NCBI RefSeq assembly: GCF_000019725.1 | Contig: NC_010505.1 | Span: forward strand, 248,001-312,000 | Direction: 5' to 3' | DNA length: 64,000 nt | Source of the DNA: Methylobacterium radiotolerans JCM 2831 | GTDB lineage: Bacteria > Pseudomonadota > Alphaproteobacteria > Rhizobiales > Beijerinckiaceae | Shown here: one piece after another, positions 61,907 to 64,000 of the stretch | Layout of the letters: each line of letters opens with the position of its first letter | Numbering within the stretch: position 1 is the first letter of the stretch | Translations under genes and position numbers: made by a program | The notes under the pieces: generated by a model | Told to the model about the DNA's origin: nothing | What the model saw: the letters and a program-made list of their open reading frames with translations, nothing else | Databases searched by the model: none

Positions 61907-63067
61907 TCAGGGCTGCGGGGCGGCGGTGGCCGTGCGGCCGCCCGCCCACGGCACCGGATTGACCGCCAGGCCGGGATGGATCTTCTGGAAGCCCTCGACG
62001 ACGACGGTCTCGCCGGGCTTCAGCCCGTCCTCGACGATCCAGCCGACCTCGGTCATCGCGCCGGTGCGCAGGGGCCGCAGGGCCAGCAACCGGTCGGCGC
62101 CAACCACGAAGGCCTGGGCCTCGCCGGCGCTGGAGCGCTGGATCGCCTGCGCGGGCACGATGACGGCGCCCGGCTGCACCCCGCGCGCGACGCGGATCCG
62201 AACATAGGCGCCGGGCAGCAGGGAGAGACGCGGGTTTGCGAAGGCGGCGCGCAGGCTGACCTGACCGGTGCCCGGATCGACGCTCACGTCCGAGAACAGG
62301 AGCTTGCCGGGATCGGCGTGCAGGGTGCCGTCCGCGTGGACCAGCCGGACCTCGGCGCCTCCGGCCCCACCGCGGTCCGCCAGCAACCCGTAATCGGACG
62401 CGGAGGCGTTGAAGTCGGCGAAGATCGGGTCGACCTGCTGGATGACCGCGAGCTTCGTCGCCTCGCCCTGGCCGACGAGCGCGCCCTCCGTCACGAGCGC
62501 CCGCCCGATCCGCCCGCCGATGGGTGCTCGAACGGTGGCGAAGTCCAGGTCGATCCGGGCCCGGTCAAGCTGCGCCCTGGCACTCGCCACGTCGGCCTCG
62601 GCCTGTCGCAGGGTCGCGACGGCGACGTCGTGCTGGGCGGTGCTGGCCGCCTGCCGCTCCAGCAGCGTCTCGGTCCGCTCCGACTGCTTCAGCGCCTGCA
62701 CCCGCGACGCCTCGGCTCGGGCGAGGGACGCGGCCTTCGCGTCGACCTCGGCCTTGTAGACGGCCGGGTCGATGCGGAAGAGGACGTCGTCCTTCTCGAC
62801 GAGGCTGCCTTCCTCGAACGCGCGCTCCCGGATGATGCCCGAAACCTGGGCCCGGACCTCCGCCACCCGCGTCGAGGCGAGGCGCCCCGGCAGGTCGAAG
62901 AGGCGCGGCACGGTCGCGGGCGTCACGGTCGCGACCGACACGTCCGGCGGTGGCGTCTCGACCGCGGCCGTGTCGGTGGCGGCGGGCTTGCAGCCGCTCA
63001 GCGACGCGCTCACCACGAGCGCGACGAGGGTCGGGCGCCGGAAGCCGCGCGCGGTCGAGATCGACAT
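61907..63067 (-). CDS. RND efflux membrane-fusion adaptor (AcrA-like)
   Basis: 386 residues from the ATG at 63067. A lipoprotein signal (VALVVSASLSGC, cysteine 26) anchors it in the inner membrane. Biotinyl-lipoyl halves (RLASTRVAEVRAQVSGIIRERAFEEGSLVEKDDVLFRIDPAVYKAEVDAK and the later TVRAPIGGRIGRALVTEGALV) bracket the hairpin coiled coil. The ATG at 63067 lies 147 bp from the divergent TetR gene. First gene of the pump operon. Confidence 0.92.
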   Translation of the reverse strand: MSISTARGFRRPTLVALVVSASLSGCKPAATDTAAVETPPPDVSVATVTPATVPRLFDLPGRLASTRVAEVRAQVSGIIRERAFEEGSLVEKDDVLFRIDPAVYKAEVDAKAASLARAEASRVQALKQSERTETLLERQAASTAQHDVAVATLRQAEADVASARAQLDRARIDLDFATVRAPIGGRIGRALVTEGALVGQGEATKLAVIQQVDPIFADFNASASDYGLLADRGGAGGAEVRLVHADGTLHADPGKLLFSDVSVDPGTGQVSLRAAFANPRLSLLPGAYVRIRVARGVQPGAVIVPAQAIQRSSAGEAQAFVVGADRLLALRPLRTGAMTEVGWIVEDGLKPGETVVVEGFQKIHPGLAVNPVPWAGGRTATAAPQP

Positions 63068-63193
63068 GGACCAAAATGCTCCTTCCACTGAGCGGGATCC
63101 GGCACACCGGTCCGCCGGCCCCTGAAATCCGGCCCGCGTCGGCGCCACGAGGGTGTCGCGCCGCTCCGGCGCTTGCGCCTTGGCGGCCGGCTG

Positions 63194-63219
63194 TTTAATT
63201 CCATCCGTATGGATTGAAA
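63194..63219. promoter_or_regulatory. Near-perfect palindromic operator between RND operon and TetR gene
   Basis: TTTAATTCCAT-CCGT-ATGGATTGAAA matches its own complement at 9 of 11 bases per arm, with TCCAT/ATGGA (63200-63204, 63209-63213) perfect. AT-rich and just upstream of the TetR start codon, it is a good candidate TetR operator acting on both divergent genes. Confidence 0.65.
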
Positions 63220-63234
63220 AGGGGAAAGGTCTGG

Positions 63235-63768
63235 ATGGGGCGGCCGCGGAGCATCGACCGGGACAAGGTCCTCGACATCGCCGAGCGGATCGTGCGCGAG
63301 GAGGGGGCGACGGCGTTGACCTTCGACGCCGTGGCGCGGGCGGCCGGGATCACCAAGGGTGGCCTGCAATACTGCTTCGGCAGCAAGGACGATCTGGTCG
63401 CCGCCATGGCCGACCGCTGGCTGGCGGGCTTCGACGCGGAGGTCGCCCGCCACACACCGGCCGACGGGACCCGCGTGGACCACGTGCGCGGCTACGTGAC
63501 GGCGTCGGCACGGATCGACGAGGCCACACAGACCAAGATCGCCGGCATGCTCGTGAGCTTGCTGCAATCGCCGAAACATCGGGAGCAGGCGCGCGGCTGG
63601 TACGCGGCGTGGCTGACGCGCCTCGAACCCGGCTCCGAGGCGGAGCGGAGGGCCCGCGCGGCCTTCTTCGCCGCCGAGGGCGCCTTCTTCCTGCGCAGTC
63701 TCGGCCTCGTGGCGTTGGACCAGGGCCAATGGGACGCCGTCTTCGACGACATCCTCGCGCTCCTCTGA
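63235..63768 (+). CDS. TetR-family transcriptional regulator of the RND pump
   Basis: 177 residues from the ATG at 63235 (GGGGAAAGG upstream; an in-frame TTG lies at 63214). The N-terminal helix-turn-helix is ALTFDAVARAAGITKGGLQYCFGSKDDL, followed by the ligand-binding domain of the TetR/AcrR type with a C-terminal regulatory fold (FFAAEGAFFLRSLGLVAL). Divergent from the adaptor gene, it presumably represses the pump until a substrate binds. Confidence 0.9.
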   Translation: MGRPRSIDRDKVLDIAERIVREEGATALTFDAVARAAGITKGGLQYCFGSKDDLVAAMADRWLAGFDAEVARHTPADGTRVDHVRGYVTASARIDEATQTKIAGMLVSLLQSPKHREQARGWYAAWLTRLEPGSEAERRARAAFFAAEGAFFLRSLGLVALDQGQWDAVFDDILALL

Positions 63769-63794
63769 ACCTCCGGGATCCGGAGCGACGACCG

Positions 63795-64000
63795 TCACCG
63801 CACCGCTCTAGACTCGCGGGCAAGGTGGCTGCCGCTGAGGAACACCTCCCGGGCCGGCTGATCCGGCCGCTCGATCCCCTCGAACAGCAGGCGCATCGCC
63901 TGGGTGCCGATCTCGGCGACTGGCTGCTCGATCACGGTGAGGGCCGGCCCAGCGAGCTCGGTCAGGGCTCGTTGCCGAAGCCGTTAGGTGCGAGGTGGCG
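63795..64000 (-). pseudogene. C-terminus of a LacI-family regulator, probably frameshifted
   Basis: On the minus strand, reading backwards from the stop at 63795-63797 gives ALTELAGPALTVIEQPVAEIGTQAMRLLFEGIERPDQPAREVFLSGSHLARESRAVR, a typical LacI/GalR C-terminus. Upstream of it the same frame meets a stop (TAA near 63984-63986). The frame with GFGNEP, which should precede LTELAGPALTV in this family, ends in TGA at about 63965-63967, one base out of phase. So one base seems to be missing near 63966-63970. Only about 30 bases upstream of the break are visible. Confidence 0.55.

Noticed and set aside
58471..61962. A 1163-codon open frame on the plus strand across the RND permease gene
   Set aside because: It is antisense to a clear AcrB-type gene, is Arg/Gly/His/Asp-rich and shows no domain. 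GC-rich DNA gives such open frames on the opposite strand.

Overview
The window is GC-rich chromosomal DNA from an alphaproteobacterium. It is most like a Methylobacterium-type member of the Hyphomicrobiales. This is an inference from the base composition, the alphaproteobacterial cellulose accessory genes (bcsN- and bcsS-like), DUF2336, DUF3617 and PRC-barrel proteins, a perfect CtrA-type box, and the many GTGA/ATGA-coupled operons. I saw no rRNA, tRNA, CRISPR array, insertion sequence or prophage, so this reads as ordinary chromosome with several accessory modules.

Layout. 0-4.5 kb: D-serine ammonia-lyase with a divergent LysR regulator, then a second LysR gene divergent from an NmrA-like reductase. 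4.6-12.6 kb: a surface-glycan locus. Two glycosyltransferase genes on the minus strand face a methyltransferase-like coiled-coil protein and a glycosyltransferase/P-loop-kinase fusion on the plus strand, across an intergenic region full of inverted repeats. 12.7-15 kb: a membrane protein, a VOC protein and an unknown integral membrane protein. 15.4-23.9 kb: a MocR-type regulator divergent from a seven-gene Nit1 cluster (MSMEG_0572-like protein, Nit6803-type nitrilase, radical SAM enzyme, GNAT, AIR-synthase-like protein, glycosyltransferase, FAD oxidoreductase). The cluster is translationally coupled almost throughout, and its product is not known to me. 24-32.5 kb: a DUF3617 protein, a chemoreceptor, a run of very small exported or hydrophilic proteins, a PQQ-type sorbosone dehydrogenase with a DUF2231 membrane partner, a hormone-sensitive-lipase-type hydrolase and an HD protein.

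32.5-39.5 kb: a PRC-barrel protein, a DMT exporter, a periplasmic protein, a nitroreductase/flavin-reductase pair, and a lytic transglycosylase coupled to a DUF2336 protein. 39.5-52.5 kb: a cellulose locus. bcsA-bcsB-bcsZ-TPR-bcsN form one minus-strand operon in which every gene overlaps or abuts the next. A degenerate hybrid histidine kinase and bcsS lie on the other side, with CtrA-like boxes in front of both. 52.5-57.3 kb: a small membrane protein, a CsbD-like protein, an M23 endopeptidase and a PAP2 phosphatase. 57.3-63.8 kb: an MFS transporter, then an HAE1-type RND pump and adaptor divergent from a TetR regulator that shares a near-perfect palindromic operator. The right edge holds the C-terminus of a LacI-family regulator that appears frameshifted.

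The best candidates for under-described biology are the Nit1 cluster with its control region (MocR, repeated ATTGTA-type boxes, and a 14-bp perfect hairpin between genes 1 and 2), the kinase-fused glycosyltransferase locus, the cellulose locus with a degenerate PilZ motif and a kinase lacking a recognisable ATP site, and the small-protein island at 26.6-27.9 kb with a 12-bp perfect hairpin next to a ribosome binding site.
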